Source of the DNA: ZYF759 sp046297455
GTDB taxonomy: Bacteria; Pseudomonadota; Alphaproteobacteria; Rhizobiales; Rhizobiaceae
Length of the DNA: 64,000 nt
Direction: 5' to 3'
Assembly (NCBI GenBank): GCA_046297455.1
Contig: JBKBIT010000006.1
Coordinates: 1-64,000 of the forward strand
The notes under the pieces are model-generated. The model had not been told where the DNA came from and did not search any database. It saw nothing but the letters and a program-made list of their open reading frames with translations. The position numbers and the translations under genes were made by a program. The first letter of the stretch is position 1, and every line of letters starts with the position of its first letter. Positions 55,441 to 64,000 of the stretch are shown piece after piece.

Positions 55441-58381
55441 GCAACCTCTCGAAATGTGCCCTGCCGCGCTTCGAGGTTTCCACCAGATGCGCGCGCAGGA
55501 CGCTCAGCTCCGGTAGGTCGGTCGCACGCAACAGCAGATCGGACAGCCCTTCCGGTACGTCGTCCGGCTCGAACGGCCCCGTCAGGCAGACGCGCAGAAG
55601 CTGGGTCAGCCCGAAATAGAGCTCATGCGCGGCGACCAGTTCGTCGCGCGCCTGCGCCTCGCAGAAATCGGGTGAAAGCCGTGCCAGCGTCGCCGCCGTC
55701 GATGTCGTCCGCTCGCCAGGCTCCAGGTTGCCGGTCAGCGTCGCCACCTGGGCAATGAATTCGAGGTCGATCAGGCCGCCCGGTGCGAGCTTGACGTCCC
55801 ACTCGTCGCGAGGTGGCTTTTCGTCCTCGATCAGGGCACGCATCTCGCGCGCGTCACTGGCGATCTTCCCTGCATCGCGCGGCAGTTTCAGGACCTCGCC
55901 GATGCAGGTCTCGACCTCGGCCAGAAGGCTGGCGTCGCCCGCCACCGGCCGCGCCCGGGTCAGCGCCATGTGCTCCCAGGTCCATGCCTCCTCGCGCTGG
56001 TACTTGCGGAACGCATCCAGATGCGTGGCGACCGGCCCCTTGTTGCCGGAAGGGCGAAGCCTCAGGTCGAGTTCGTAGAGCGTACCTTCGGCCGTTGGCG
56101 CGGAAACGGCGGCGATCAGCCGCTGGGTGAGCCGTGCATGGTAGAGAGAGGGATCGAGCCCCTTCTCGCCATCCGACTCATCGACATCCGGATCGTGGTC
56201 GTAGAGCAGGATGAGGTCGACGTCGGAACCCGCCGTCAGTTCGCGACTGCCCAGCTTGCCCATGCCCAGAATGCAGACCCGGCCGCCTTTCACCTTCCCG
56301 TGGCGGCGCGCGAATTCCGCCTGCACGGCATCGAGTGCGGCGCCGATTGTGAGGTCGGCCAGATCGGAAAAAGCCTTGCCCGCGCGCGTCGCGTCGATCG
56401 CACCCGTCAACAACCTGATGCCGATCAGGAATTTCTGCTCGTCGGCGAAAATACGCAGCCGGTCGAGCACCTCCTCGTGCAGTGTTGCTGCACCGAGAAA
56501 CGCCTCCAGCCGATCCGCCAGATAGGCCTTGTCGGGAATCTCGCTCATCAGACCGGGATCGAGCAGCCCGTCAAAGACATGCGCGCGCCGCGTGATGATG
56601 GCCGCTAGCCTTGGGGCCGAGCCCATGATGTTGGCGATCAGCCGCAGAAGTTGCGGGTTGGTCTGGAGAAGAGAGAAAAGCTGGATGCCCGCCGGCAGCC
56701 CCTTGAGGAACTCGTCGAAGCGCAAAAGCGCCTCGTCGGCCCGCCGCGTCTGGCCGAAGGTCTGCAACAGGGCCGGCGTCAGTTCCGTCAGCCTCTCGCG
56801 CGCTTCGGCGGATTGCGTGGCGCGATAGCGGCCGAAATGCCAGGTGCGTATCACCCGCGCGATGTCGCTTGGGCGTTCGAATCCCATTTCCGAAAGCGTG
56901 CGCATCGTGTCGGGATCGTCGACATCGCCAGTGAAGACCAGATTGCCGACGCCGCTGGAGAGTTGGGGGGCGGTCTCGAACAGGGCAGCATAGTGCCCCT
57001 CCACCAGTTGCAGCGAGGCCTTGAAGGCAGTGGCGAAGGCATCCGCTGTCTCGAACCGCATCATTCGTGCGATCCGCTCCAGCCCTTCCTCGTCCTCCGG
57101 CAGCACGTGGGTCTGCTCGTCCGCTACCATCTGCAACATGTTCTCGACGTCGCGCAGGAACCAGTATTGCGCCGTCAACGCATCACGCGCGTCGTCGGTG
57201 ATCCAGCCGCGTTCGGCGAGCTTGGCGAGCATCGCCACCGTCTCGCGACCGCGCAGTTCTTCGAAGCGTCCACCTGCGATCAACTGCTGGGTCTGGACGA
57301 AAAACTCGATCTCGCGGATGCCGCCACGGCCCAGCTTGACGTTGTGTCCGCGCACCGCCACGTCGCCGTGGCCCTTGTGGGCATGGATCTGGCGCTTGAT
57401 CGAATGGACATCGGCGATGGCCGCAAAATCCATGTATTTGCGCCAGACATAGGGCCGCAACTCCTTCAGGAAGGCTTCGCCTGCCGCGATGTCGCCGGCC
57501 AGCGCCCGGGCCTTGATCATTGCGGCCCGTTCCCAGTTCTGGCCGCGGCTTTCGTAATAGTGAAGCGCGGCTTCGACCGGGATCGCCAGCGGCGTGGAGC
57601 CCGGATCGGGCCTGAGTCTCAGATCGGTGCGGAAGACATAGCCATGCGGCGTGCGCTCATTGAGGATACGCACCAGCCGTCGGGTCAGCCGGGCGAACAG
57701 ATCCGTTGCCTCCATTGGGTCGGGAATTCCGGGCGCTTCGGGATCATAAAACACGATCAGGTCGATGTCGGAGGAAAAGTTGAGCTCCGCCGCACCCAGC
57801 TTCCCCATCCCGAGCACGATCCAGCCCGATCCTTCGGCCGGATGGTCGCGGTCCGGCAGGGTCAGCTTGCCGGCATCATGCGCCTCGATGAGCAGGAAAT
57901 CGACCGCCGCGCCCACACAGGCATCGGCAAGTGCGCTCAGGCGGCGCACGGTCGTCTGCGCGCTTGCGACGCCCGCCAGCGAGGCAAGTGCGATCAGCGC
58001 GTGGGCCTCGCCCTTGGCCTCGCGCAGCGCCTGCATCAGACCCGCCTCGTTTGTCCCGCCCTGGCGTCCGAAAGCGTCGATCTCGCTCAGGATTGTGGTC
58101 AGGCGCGTATCCAGGTCTTCGTCGAACAGTTGCTCCAGCATCGCTGGCCGTCGGCGGAAACTGTCGCGGAGAAAGGGCGACAGGACGCAGGTACTGCCCA
58201 GGAAATCGACGAGCGGACCGCTGTCCGCCAGCAATGCGGCAAGCCTCGCAGCGCCGGTTTCCTCGGCGCGCTCGGCAAGGTCTGCCAGGGCCTCATCGTC
58301 CGCCCGCGACACCAGTGGCTGGATCGGTCTTCCAAACCAGGAAGAACCGTCTTCGAGCCTGCCCCCTCCCCGATCGTTCAT
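55424..58381 (-). CDS. glnE: Bifunctional glutamine synthetase adenylyltransferase/adenylyl-removing enzyme
   Basis: A 985-residue enzyme that adenylylates and de-adenylylates glutamine synthetase in response to PII and glutamine. There are two nucleotidyltransferase halves. The N-terminal half has GAAELNFSSDIDLIVFYDPE, near residue 205, and removes AMP. The C-terminal half has GSRELTAGSDVDLILLYDHD, near residue 715, and adds AMP. Each half is followed by a GlnD/PII-uridylyltransferase-like helical domain. Length is normal for alphaproteobacteria. The start overlaps the histidine kinase stop in an ATGA (58378-58381), so it is cotranscribed with the two-component pair. Confidence 0.96.
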
Positions 58382-59787
58382 TTCTTCGCCTTATCCTCCG
58401 AGAATACCATCGACACGCATATTCCCGGATCGCGGGAGGTGAGTTCAAGCCTGCCGCCGTGAAATCCCATGATTGCCTTCGCGAGACTGAGGCCGAGCCC
58501 CGAACCGGGCTGGCTGCGACTGTCTTCCAACCGCACGAAGCGCTCCGTGGCACGGTTGTGATCGGCCTCGGGGATTCCGGGACCATTGTCCGCAACATCG
58601 ATTCGCCAACCCGTGCCTTGCGAGAGTTCCACGGACACCTTGGCTTCCCGCCCTTCGCCCTGGCTGTATTTGATCGCGTTGTCGATCACGTTGGACAGCG
58701 CCTGGCCGACAAGCTCGCGGTTTCCGGTCACCGGCGCCCGCGACGGCCCGGTACTGGTCAGTTGCACGCCGCTTTCCTCGGCCAGCGGCTCATAAAGCTC
58801 CACGACATCGGCGATAATGGCGGCCAGATCGATCTGTGCCGTCTGTTCGGCAGAATAGCCTGCCTCAAGGCGCGAAATCATCAAGATGGCGTTGAAGGTC
58901 CGGATCAGTTGATCCGCCTCGGCAATCGTCGTCTCCAGCGCCTTGCGGTACTCGGCGGAACCCTTGTTGCCGGCAAGAGCCGCCTCGGCTCGATTGCGCA
59001 TGCGCGTCAGCGGCGTCTTGAGATCGTGCGCGATGTTGTCGGAGACCTGCTTCAACCCCTCGTTCAGGCTGGCGATGCGTTCCAGCATGGCATTGAGGTT
59101 CTCCGACAGCCGGTCGAACTCGTCACCGGTGCCGCTCACCGGCAGGCGGCCCGAAAGATCGCCAGCCATGATGCGGCGTCCGGCATCCGACACCTGGTCG
59201 ATGCGCTTCAGCGCGCGCCGCCCGACCACATACCAGATGATCAGCGCGCCCAGCCCCATGAAGCCCAGCGCCAGCATCAGCGCTTGACGCATGACGGTAC
59301 GAAGACGCTCGGCCTCGCCAAGATCGCGGCCGACCAGCAGGATCATCTGGTTCGGCAGCCGCATGACATAGGCGACGGCCCGATGGCGGTCTTCGTCGAT
59401 CTCTTCGCCTGCGGTATCAAACCGCGTGTAGAGGAAGGGCGAGCCTGTCCATCCCTCTATGTCGAGGACGCCCGGCTGCAGCGCTTCCACATTGCCGGCG
59501 AGGATACGGCCTTGCGGGTCGGCGAGCAGGTACAGATTCGCGCCCGGCTGGCGCGAGCGTTGCTCGACGAAGCGGACCAGAAGCGGCAGCCCGCCCCGCT
59601 GGTAGGCACGGCCGAGCACGGGCATTTCATCCGAAATCGTTTCCTGCAACTGTCCGGTCAGCATGCGGACCGACAGCGAGGTCGTGTAGAAGACAAGGAT
59701 CGCCGCGCACAGCGCAAAGAGCAGCAGATATAGCGCCGACAGCCGCGTGGCCGTGGTCTTGAAGATGGCGGGCAGCCTGGCCGCCAT
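58378..59787 (-). CDS. Sensor histidine kinase (HAMP, EnvZ/OmpR class)
   Basis: A 469-residue inner-membrane kinase. Two transmembrane helices (about 17-38 and 165-188) enclose a periplasmic domain, followed by a HAMP linker (GRRALKRIDQVSDAGRRIMAGDL). The phosphoacceptor is His254 in VSDNIAHDLKTPLTRMRNR, the EnvZ/PmrB-type H-box. ATPase motifs are NVIDNAIKYS, ADNGPGIPEADHNRATERF and PGSGLGLSLAKAIMGFHGG. The start codon shares one base with the response-regulator stop (TGATG, 59785-59789), and the end overlaps glnE by 4 bp. The stimulus is unknown; with degP next door, an envelope signal is a reasonable guess. Confidence 0.93.
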   Translation of the reverse strand: MAARLPAIFKTTATRLSALYLLLFALCAAILVFYTTSLSVRMLTGQLQETISDEMPVLGRAYQRGGLPLLVRFVEQRSRQPGANLYLLADPQGRILAGNVEALQPGVLDIEGWTGSPFLYTRFDTAGEEIDEDRHRAVAYVMRLPNQMILLVGRDLGEAERLRTVMRQALMLALGFMGLGALIIWYVVGRRALKRIDQVSDAGRRIMAGDLSGRLPVSGTGDEFDRLSENLNAMLERIASLNEGLKQVSDNIAHDLKTPLTRMRNRAEAALAGNKGSAEYRKALETTIAEADQLIRTFNAILMISRLEAGYSAEQTAQIDLAAIIADVVELYEPLAEESGVQLTSTGPSRAPVTGNRELVGQALSNVIDNAIKYSQGEGREAKVSVELSQGTGWRIDVADNGPGIPEADHNRATERFVRLEDSRSQPGSGLGLSLAKAIMGFHGGRLELTSRDPGICVSMVFSEDKAKK

Positions 59788-60461
59788 CAGCCGGCCTTCA
59801 GCATGTATCCGGCGCCGCGGATCGTATGCAGGACGGGCTTGTCGAAGCCCTTCTCGATCTTGGAACGCAGGCGCGAGATATGCACGTCGATGACGTTCGT
59901 CTGCGGATCGAAATGGTAGTCCCAGACATTCTCGAGCAGCATCGTGCGGGTGACCACCTGGCCGGCATGGCGCATCATGTATTCGAGCAGCCGAAACTCT
60001 CGCGGCTGAAGCACGATTTCCTGTCCGGCACGACGCACCGTGTGCGAAAGCCTGTCGAGTTCCAGGTCGCCGGCCCGGTAGACCGTCTCGACATCCGCCC
60101 TGCCCTTGCGGCGCGACAGGACTTCGATACGCGCGAGCAGTTCGGAAAACGCATAGGGCTTGGTCAAGTAGTCGTCGCCGCCGGCCCTGAGCCCGGTCAC
60201 GCGATCGTCCACCTCGCCCAGTGCCGACAGGATCAGCACCGCCGTATCGATTCCTTTGGCGCGCAAAGCCGCGATGACCGACAGGCCATCGCGCTTTGGC
60301 AGCATGCGGTCGACGATCAGCACGTCGTACTCGCCGTCGCTGGCCAGCATGTATCCGGTCTCTCCGTCGCGGGCGAGATGGGCCGTATGACCGGCTTCGG
60401 TCAACGCCTTCTCCAGATAGTCGGCAGCCTCGCGGTCGTCCTCGATGATCAAGAGTTTCAT
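59787..60461 (-). CDS. OmpR-family response regulator
   Basis: A 224-residue regulator. The receiver domain begins MKLLIIEDDREAADYLEKAL, with phosphoacceptor Asp51 in VLIVDRMLPKRDG and the conserved Lys in DDYLTKPYAF. The C-terminal winged helix (about 128-224) has the OmpR pattern LQPREFRLLEYMMRHAGQVVTRTMLLENVWDYHFDPQTNVIDVHISRLRSKI, ending in TIRGAGYML. The ATG at 60461 has AAGG 5 nt upstream; a GTG at 60467 is also in frame. It heads a regulator-kinase-glnE operon that is downstream of, and on the same strand as, degP. Confidence 0.95.
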   Translation of the reverse strand: MKLLIIEDDREAADYLEKALTEAGHTAHLARDGETGYMLASDGEYDVLIVDRMLPKRDGLSVIAALRAKGIDTAVLILSALGEVDDRVTGLRAGGDDYLTKPYAFSELLARIEVLSRRKGRADVETVYRAGDLELDRLSHTVRRAGQEIVLQPREFRLLEYMMRHAGQVVTRTMLLENVWDYHFDPQTNVIDVHISRLRSKIEKGFDKPVLHTIRGAGYMLKAG

Positions 60462-60514
60462 GCGCACCTTATAGGCGAATGAGTGGGCAAAGACATCAGA
60501 TCCAGATGTGTTTC

Positions 60515-60540
60515 GGGGCGGCGGTTTTGGCCGCCGCCCC
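60515..60540 (-). terminator. Hairpin between degP and the response regulator
   Basis: A 10-bp perfect stem, GGGGCGGCGG (60515-60524) / CCGCCGCCCC (60531-60540), with loop TTTTGG on the plus strand. It begins 30 bp past the degP stop. On the minus strand it is followed by GAAAC, so termination is probably incomplete or Rho-assisted. Confidence 0.55.
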
Positions 60541-60569
60541 GTCAGCTCAAGCCTTGGTCAGGAGTGGCT

Positions 60570-62129
60570 TCAGCCGCGCGACACGGGCAGGGCGACGAAC
60601 AGATTGCCCTCATCGCGTGAGATCTGCACCAGAACGGCGCGGCGGCCGGCCTGCGAGGCCTCCTCGACGGCCCGCGCGACGTCCTCGGCGCTGGCCACCT
60701 CGACGGAATTGACCGCCACGATCACGTCGCCGGGGCGAATGTCACGCTCGGCGGCAGGGCTGCCGGGCTCGACATCGGTCACCACCAGGCCGCGACCGTC
60801 GTCGCCGCGCGCCACCTTCAGGCCGAAATCGCCCATCGGGTCGGCGCTTTCTTCCAGCGGGATCTCCGACTGGCCGCTTGCCTGCTGGTTCACACCGGGC
60901 AATTCGCCGAGGTCAACGGAGACGACTTCCTCGGCGCCGTTGCGCCACAGCGTCACGTCGACCGCGGTTCCCGGCGCGATGCTGCCGATCACGCGGGCAA
61001 GGCTGCGCGGCGAGTCCACGTTGCGGCCGTCGACAGCGGTGATGATGTCGCCGGCACGCACCCCTGCCGCGCGCGCCGGGCCATCGGCCTGCGCCTCGGT
61101 CACCAGCGCACCGCCGGCGGCCGGAAGCCCGACCGAATCGGCGATGTCGTCAGTGACCTGCTGGATCTGCACGCCAAGCCAGCCGCGCATCACCTGGCCG
61201 CGCTCGATCAGGTTGGTGACGACGTCGCCGGCAAGCGAGGCCGGAATGGCGAAGGCAATGCCCACATTGCCACCCGACGGCGAGAAGATTGCCGTGTTGA
61301 CGCCGACAACCTCGCCATTGAGGTTGAATGCCGGACCACCCGAATTGCCGCGATTGACGGCCGCATCGATCTGGATGAAGTCGTCATAGAGACCGGCGCC
61401 GATGTCGCGGCCGCGCGCCGAGACGATGCCGGCCGTCACCGTGCCGCCGAGACCGTAGGGGTTGCCCACGGCCACCACCCAGTCGCCGACCCGCACCGCG
61501 CTCTCGTCGGCGAAGCCGACATAGGTGAAGTCGCTCTCGCCATCGACCTTCAGCACGGCGAGATCGGTGCGCTCGTCGGTGCCGACAAGACGTGCCTCAT
61601 ACTCGGTGCCGTCGTCGAGCACGATGGTGAAGGTCTGGCCGCCAGCCACCACGTGGTTGTTGGTCACCAGGTAGCCGTCGCCCGACACGAAGAAGCCGGA
61701 GCCCTGAGAGGTCGGGCGCGAGCGGAAACCGCGCTGGCCGTCGCCGCGCGGTCGTTCGGCGCGCGGGCCGCGGTCGCGCTCCATGCCGCCGCGATCACCC
61801 CAGAATTCCCGGAAGAAGCGCTGCATCGGGTGATCCTGGGGCAGGTCGTCGAGCCCCGGGAAGTCGAAGGAGAAGCTGCCGCCGCCGCGGTCGGAAGCCG
61901 GCTCGACCCGGCTTTCCACACGCACGCTGACAACCGCCGGCTTCACCTGCTCGACGACATCGGCAAAGCCGCTCATCTGGTTGGTCTCGACCCGAACCGG
62001 GTCGGCATGGACCGGCAGCGCGCCGGACGCAACGGCACCGAAGCCGACCGCGCCGGCGACAAGGGCGCTCGCCGCGGCGGTCATCAGCCTCTTGCGCAAG
62101 GTATCGGTCCTGTTGGAAGTGTTGTGCAT
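60570..62129 (-). CDS. degP: DegP/HtrA-family periplasmic serine protease
   Basis: A 519-residue periplasmic protease and chaperone of the Do family that degrades misfolded envelope proteins. The N-terminus has a basic signal region (RKRLMTAAASALVAGAVGFG) with a cleavage region before ADPVRV. The catalytic triad is His159 (TNNHVV), Asp189 (ERTDLAVLK) and Ser263 (GNSGGPA). Two PDZ domains follow (about 310-400 and 425-519). An Arg/Gly/Asp-rich loop of about 45 residues (95-140, with repeated RG/RPR) is longer than in E. coli DegP but common in rhizobia. The gene is upstream of the two-component pair, separated from it by a hairpin. Confidence 0.94.
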   Translation of the reverse strand: MHNTSNRTDTLRKRLMTAAASALVAGAVGFGAVASGALPVHADPVRVETNQMSGFADVVEQVKPAVVSVRVESRVEPASDRGGGSFSFDFPGLDDLPQDHPMQRFFREFWGDRGGMERDRGPRAERPRGDGQRGFRSRPTSQGSGFFVSGDGYLVTNNHVVAGGQTFTIVLDDGTEYEARLVGTDERTDLAVLKVDGESDFTYVGFADESAVRVGDWVVAVGNPYGLGGTVTAGIVSARGRDIGAGLYDDFIQIDAAVNRGNSGGPAFNLNGEVVGVNTAIFSPSGGNVGIAFAIPASLAGDVVTNLIERGQVMRGWLGVQIQQVTDDIADSVGLPAAGGALVTEAQADGPARAAGVRAGDIITAVDGRNVDSPRSLARVIGSIAPGTAVDVTLWRNGAEEVVSVDLGELPGVNQQASGQSEIPLEESADPMGDFGLKVARGDDGRGLVVTDVEPGSPAAERDIRPGDVIVAVNSVEVASAEDVARAVEEASQAGRRAVLVQISRDEGNLFVALPVSRG

Positions 62130-62324
62130 GTCGGAAGACCCCTGAATGCTTGGAGGAACGTGAAACTCCTCCTCTCGATAGGGGCGTTCACCTTACGGCG
62201 GCATTTCCGGCGCATGAAATTTTTGTAATGTGGGGTTCGGGGCGCCGCACCGGTCCGCCCTCCCCGACCCGATCGTCGACACCTCCCGCGAGTCTCGACG
62301 CGCCGCAGAATGGAGCCATGGCCG

Positions 62325-64000
62325 ATGTCGATCGATCCCCTCCTGCAACCCTTCCAACTCAAGCATCTCACGCTTCGAAACCGGATCATGGTGACGGCGC
62401 ACGAGCCTGCCTATCCGGAAGACGGCATGCCGAAGGCGCGCTACAGGGCCTACCATGTCGAGCGCGCCAAGGGCGGCGTCGCGCTGACGATGACGGCTGG
62501 ATCGGCAGCGGTATCGAAGGACAGCCCGCCCGCCTTCAACAACATACTTGCCTGGCAGGACGAGGTGGTGCCGTGGGTGCGGGAACTGACCGACGCCGTG
62601 CGCGAGGCAGGTTCGGCGGTGATGATCCAGCTCACCCATCTCGGCCGCCGCACCCGCTGGGACAAGGGCGACTGGCTGCCGGTCGTGTCGCCGTCCGGCA
62701 ACAGGGAGGCCGCCCACCGCGCCTTCCCGAAGAAGCTTGAGGACTGGGACATCGAGCGCATCGTCAAGGACTATGCCGATGCGGCAGAACGCATGCAGGC
62801 CGGCGGTATGGACGGCATCGAGCTCGAAGCCTACGGCCACCTGATGGATCAGTTCTGGTCGCCGCTGACCAACACACTCGACGAGCCCTATGGCGGCAGC
62901 CTCGACAACAGGCTGCGTTTTGCCTTCGACGTGTTGAAAGCCATCCGCGCGCGCGTCGGCAACGGCTTCATCGTCGGCATCCGCTATTCGGGCGACGAGA
63001 TGCTCGAAGGCGGGTTTTCCCGCGAGGACGGGCTGGAGATCTCCCACCGCCTCAAGGAAAGCGGGCTGGTCGATTTCCTAAATGTCGTGCGCGGCCATAT
63101 CGATACCGATCCCGGCCTGACCGACGTCATCCCCATCCAGGGCATGGCGGCATCGCCGCATCTCGATTTCGCCGGCGATATTCGCGCCGCCACTGCATTC
63201 CCCACCTTCCACGCCGCCCGCATCGCCGATGTCGCGACTGCCCGCCATGCGATTGCTAGCGGCAAGCTCGACATGGTCGGCATGACCCGCGCCCACATGA
63301 CGGACCCGCATATCGTGCACAAGATCATGGAGCGGCGCGAGGAGGAGATCAGGCCCTGCGTCGGCGCCAACTACTGTCTCGACCGCATCTATCAGGGGGG
63401 AGCGGCCTACTGCATTCACAACCCGGCCACTGGACGCGAACTGTCCATGCCGCATGTGATCGACAAGGCCGGCCATCGCCGCCGTATCGTGATCGTCGGA
63501 GCCGGCCCGGCCGGCATGGAAGCGGCCCGCGTCGCGGCAGAGCGCGGCCACGAGGTCGTCGTCTTCGAGGCGGCCGATGCCGCCGGCGGTCAGGTCCGCC
63601 TGACCGCGCAGAGCCCGCGCCGCCGCGAGATGATCGGCATCATCGACTGGCGCATGGCGCAATGCGAAAGGCTGGGCGTCGCCTTCCGCTTCAACAGCTG
63701 GGCCGACGCAGAAACCGTCCTGGCCGAGAAGCCGGATGTGGTCGTCATCGCCACCGGCGGCCTGCCGGATACGGAAGTCCTGAAGCAGGGCAACGAGTTC
63801 GTGGTTTCTGCCTGGGACCTTATCGCGGGCGATGTCCGGCCCGGCTCAGACGTGCTCATCTTCGACGACGCCGGCGACCATGCCGCGCTTCAAGCTGCAG
63901 AAATCGCAGCCAATGCCGGGGCGAAGGTCGAGGTCATGACGCCGGACCGTATGTTCGCGCCCGAAATCATGGGCATGAATCTCGTGCCCTACATGCGCTC
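62325..64000 (+). CDS. NADH:flavin oxidoreductase, N-methylproline demethylase-like (partial, runs off the window)
   Basis: The first 558 residues of a protein usually about 680 long. The N-terminal Old Yellow Enzyme TIM barrel (MSIDPLLQPFQLKHLTLRNRI to about 340) binds FMN. The segment around residues 343-365 (RPCVGANYCLDRIYQGGAAYC) is the cluster region, and a C-terminal FAD/NAD domain starts at IVIVGAGPAGMEAARV. Closest in pattern are enzymes annotated as N-methylproline demethylases of stachydrine use; dimethylamine and dienoyl-CoA reductases share the fold. The cluster region has C-x5-C-x11-C, lacking the second Cys of the usual Cx2C. The ATG at 62325 is chosen because it begins the conserved PLLQPFQL motif. 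Confidence 0.88.
   Translation, partial: MSIDPLLQPFQLKHLTLRNRIMVTAHEPAYPEDGMPKARYRAYHVERAKGGVALTMTAGSAAVSKDSPPAFNNILAWQDEVVPWVRELTDAVREAGSAVMIQLTHLGRRTRWDKGDWLPVVSPSGNREAAHRAFPKKLEDWDIERIVKDYADAAERMQAGGMDGIELEAYGHLMDQFWSPLTNTLDEPYGGSLDNRLRFAFDVLKAIRARVGNGFIVGIRYSGDEMLEGGFSREDGLEISHRLKESGLVDFLNVVRGHIDTDPGLTDVIPIQGMAASPHLDFAGDIRAATAFPTFHAARIADVATARHAIASGKLDMVGMTRAHMTDPHIVHKIMERREEEIRPCVGANYCLDRIYQGGAAYCIHNPATGRELSMPHVIDKAGHRRRIVIVGAGPAGMEAARVAAERGHEVVVFEAADAAGGQVRLTAQSPRRREMIGIIDWRMAQCERLGVAFRFNSWADAETVLAEKPDVVVIATGGLPDTEVLKQGNEFVVSAWDLIAGDVRPGSDVLIFDDAGDHAALQAAEIAANAGAKVEVMTPDRMFAPEIMGMNLVPYMR

Noticed and set aside
62150..62740. A 196-residue frame overlapping the start of the flavin oxidoreductase
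   Set aside because: It is in a different frame from the conserved TIM-barrel protein that starts at 62325, and it is Arg/Ala-rich without motifs.

Overview
The window is a GC-rich chromosomal segment from an alphaproteobacterium, most likely a member of the Hyphomicrobiales close to the Phyllobacteriaceae/Rhizobiaceae. The main evidence is the block degP - response regulator - histidine kinase - glnE - PleC-type kinase - pepN, an order I recall from Sinorhizobium. A TorF-type porin, a Trp/Pro-variant family 4 uracil-DNA glycosylase and GANTC (CcrM) sites before the cell-cycle kinase agree with this. Coding density is high. I saw no tRNA, rRNA, CRISPR array, insertion sequence or phage gene.

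Region 1 (0-17.8 kb) is accessory metabolism. A three-gene MacAB/LolD-type efflux set (858-3802, minus strand) is followed by a tightly coupled nine-gene minus-strand operon (14254 down to 4077). It encodes a FAD oxidoreductase, both subunits of an aconitase X enzyme, a TAXI-type TRAP binding protein and fused permease, a TauD/TfdA-type 2-oxoglutarate dioxygenase, two tandem paralogous amidohydrolases and a DinB protein. A LysR regulator is divergent from it, and a zinc alcohol dehydrogenase and a serine beta-lactamase-fold hydrolase lie beside it. I read this as an import-and-degradation module for a small organic acid or amide that I cannot name; it is the best candidate here for an undescribed pathway.

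Region 2 (18-26 kb) holds a TorF-type porin, a HisC-like aminotransferase overlapping a SulP transporter, and cobalamin-dependent methionine synthase behind a perfect 20-bp palindrome.

Region 3 (26.6-39.2 kb) is a dispersed leucine-degradation locus. Isovaleryl-CoA dehydrogenase is closed off by its own terminator, and methylcrotonyl-CoA carboxylase beta and alpha are separated by 6.5 kb. Between these genes sit a vapBC-type module, a HigBA-like module, an HNH nuclease, a CcdA/thioredoxin pair, a DUF922 protease and an orphan TadG-like protein. ETF:ubiquinone oxidoreductase, which takes electrons from acyl-CoA dehydrogenases, follows at 42.8 kb.

Region 4 (39.2-50.2 kb) contains AMP nucleosidase, a CopG/VapC module, ETF-QO, uracil-DNA glycosylase, an MmyB-type regulator, an EamA exporter and an orphan CoxL-type molybdenum hydroxylase subunit.

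Region 5 (50.3-62.1 kb) is the conserved core block: pepN, PleC-type kinase, glnE, two-component pair and DegP protease. The window ends inside an Old-Yellow-Enzyme-type NADH:flavin oxidoreductase resembling N-methylproline demethylases.
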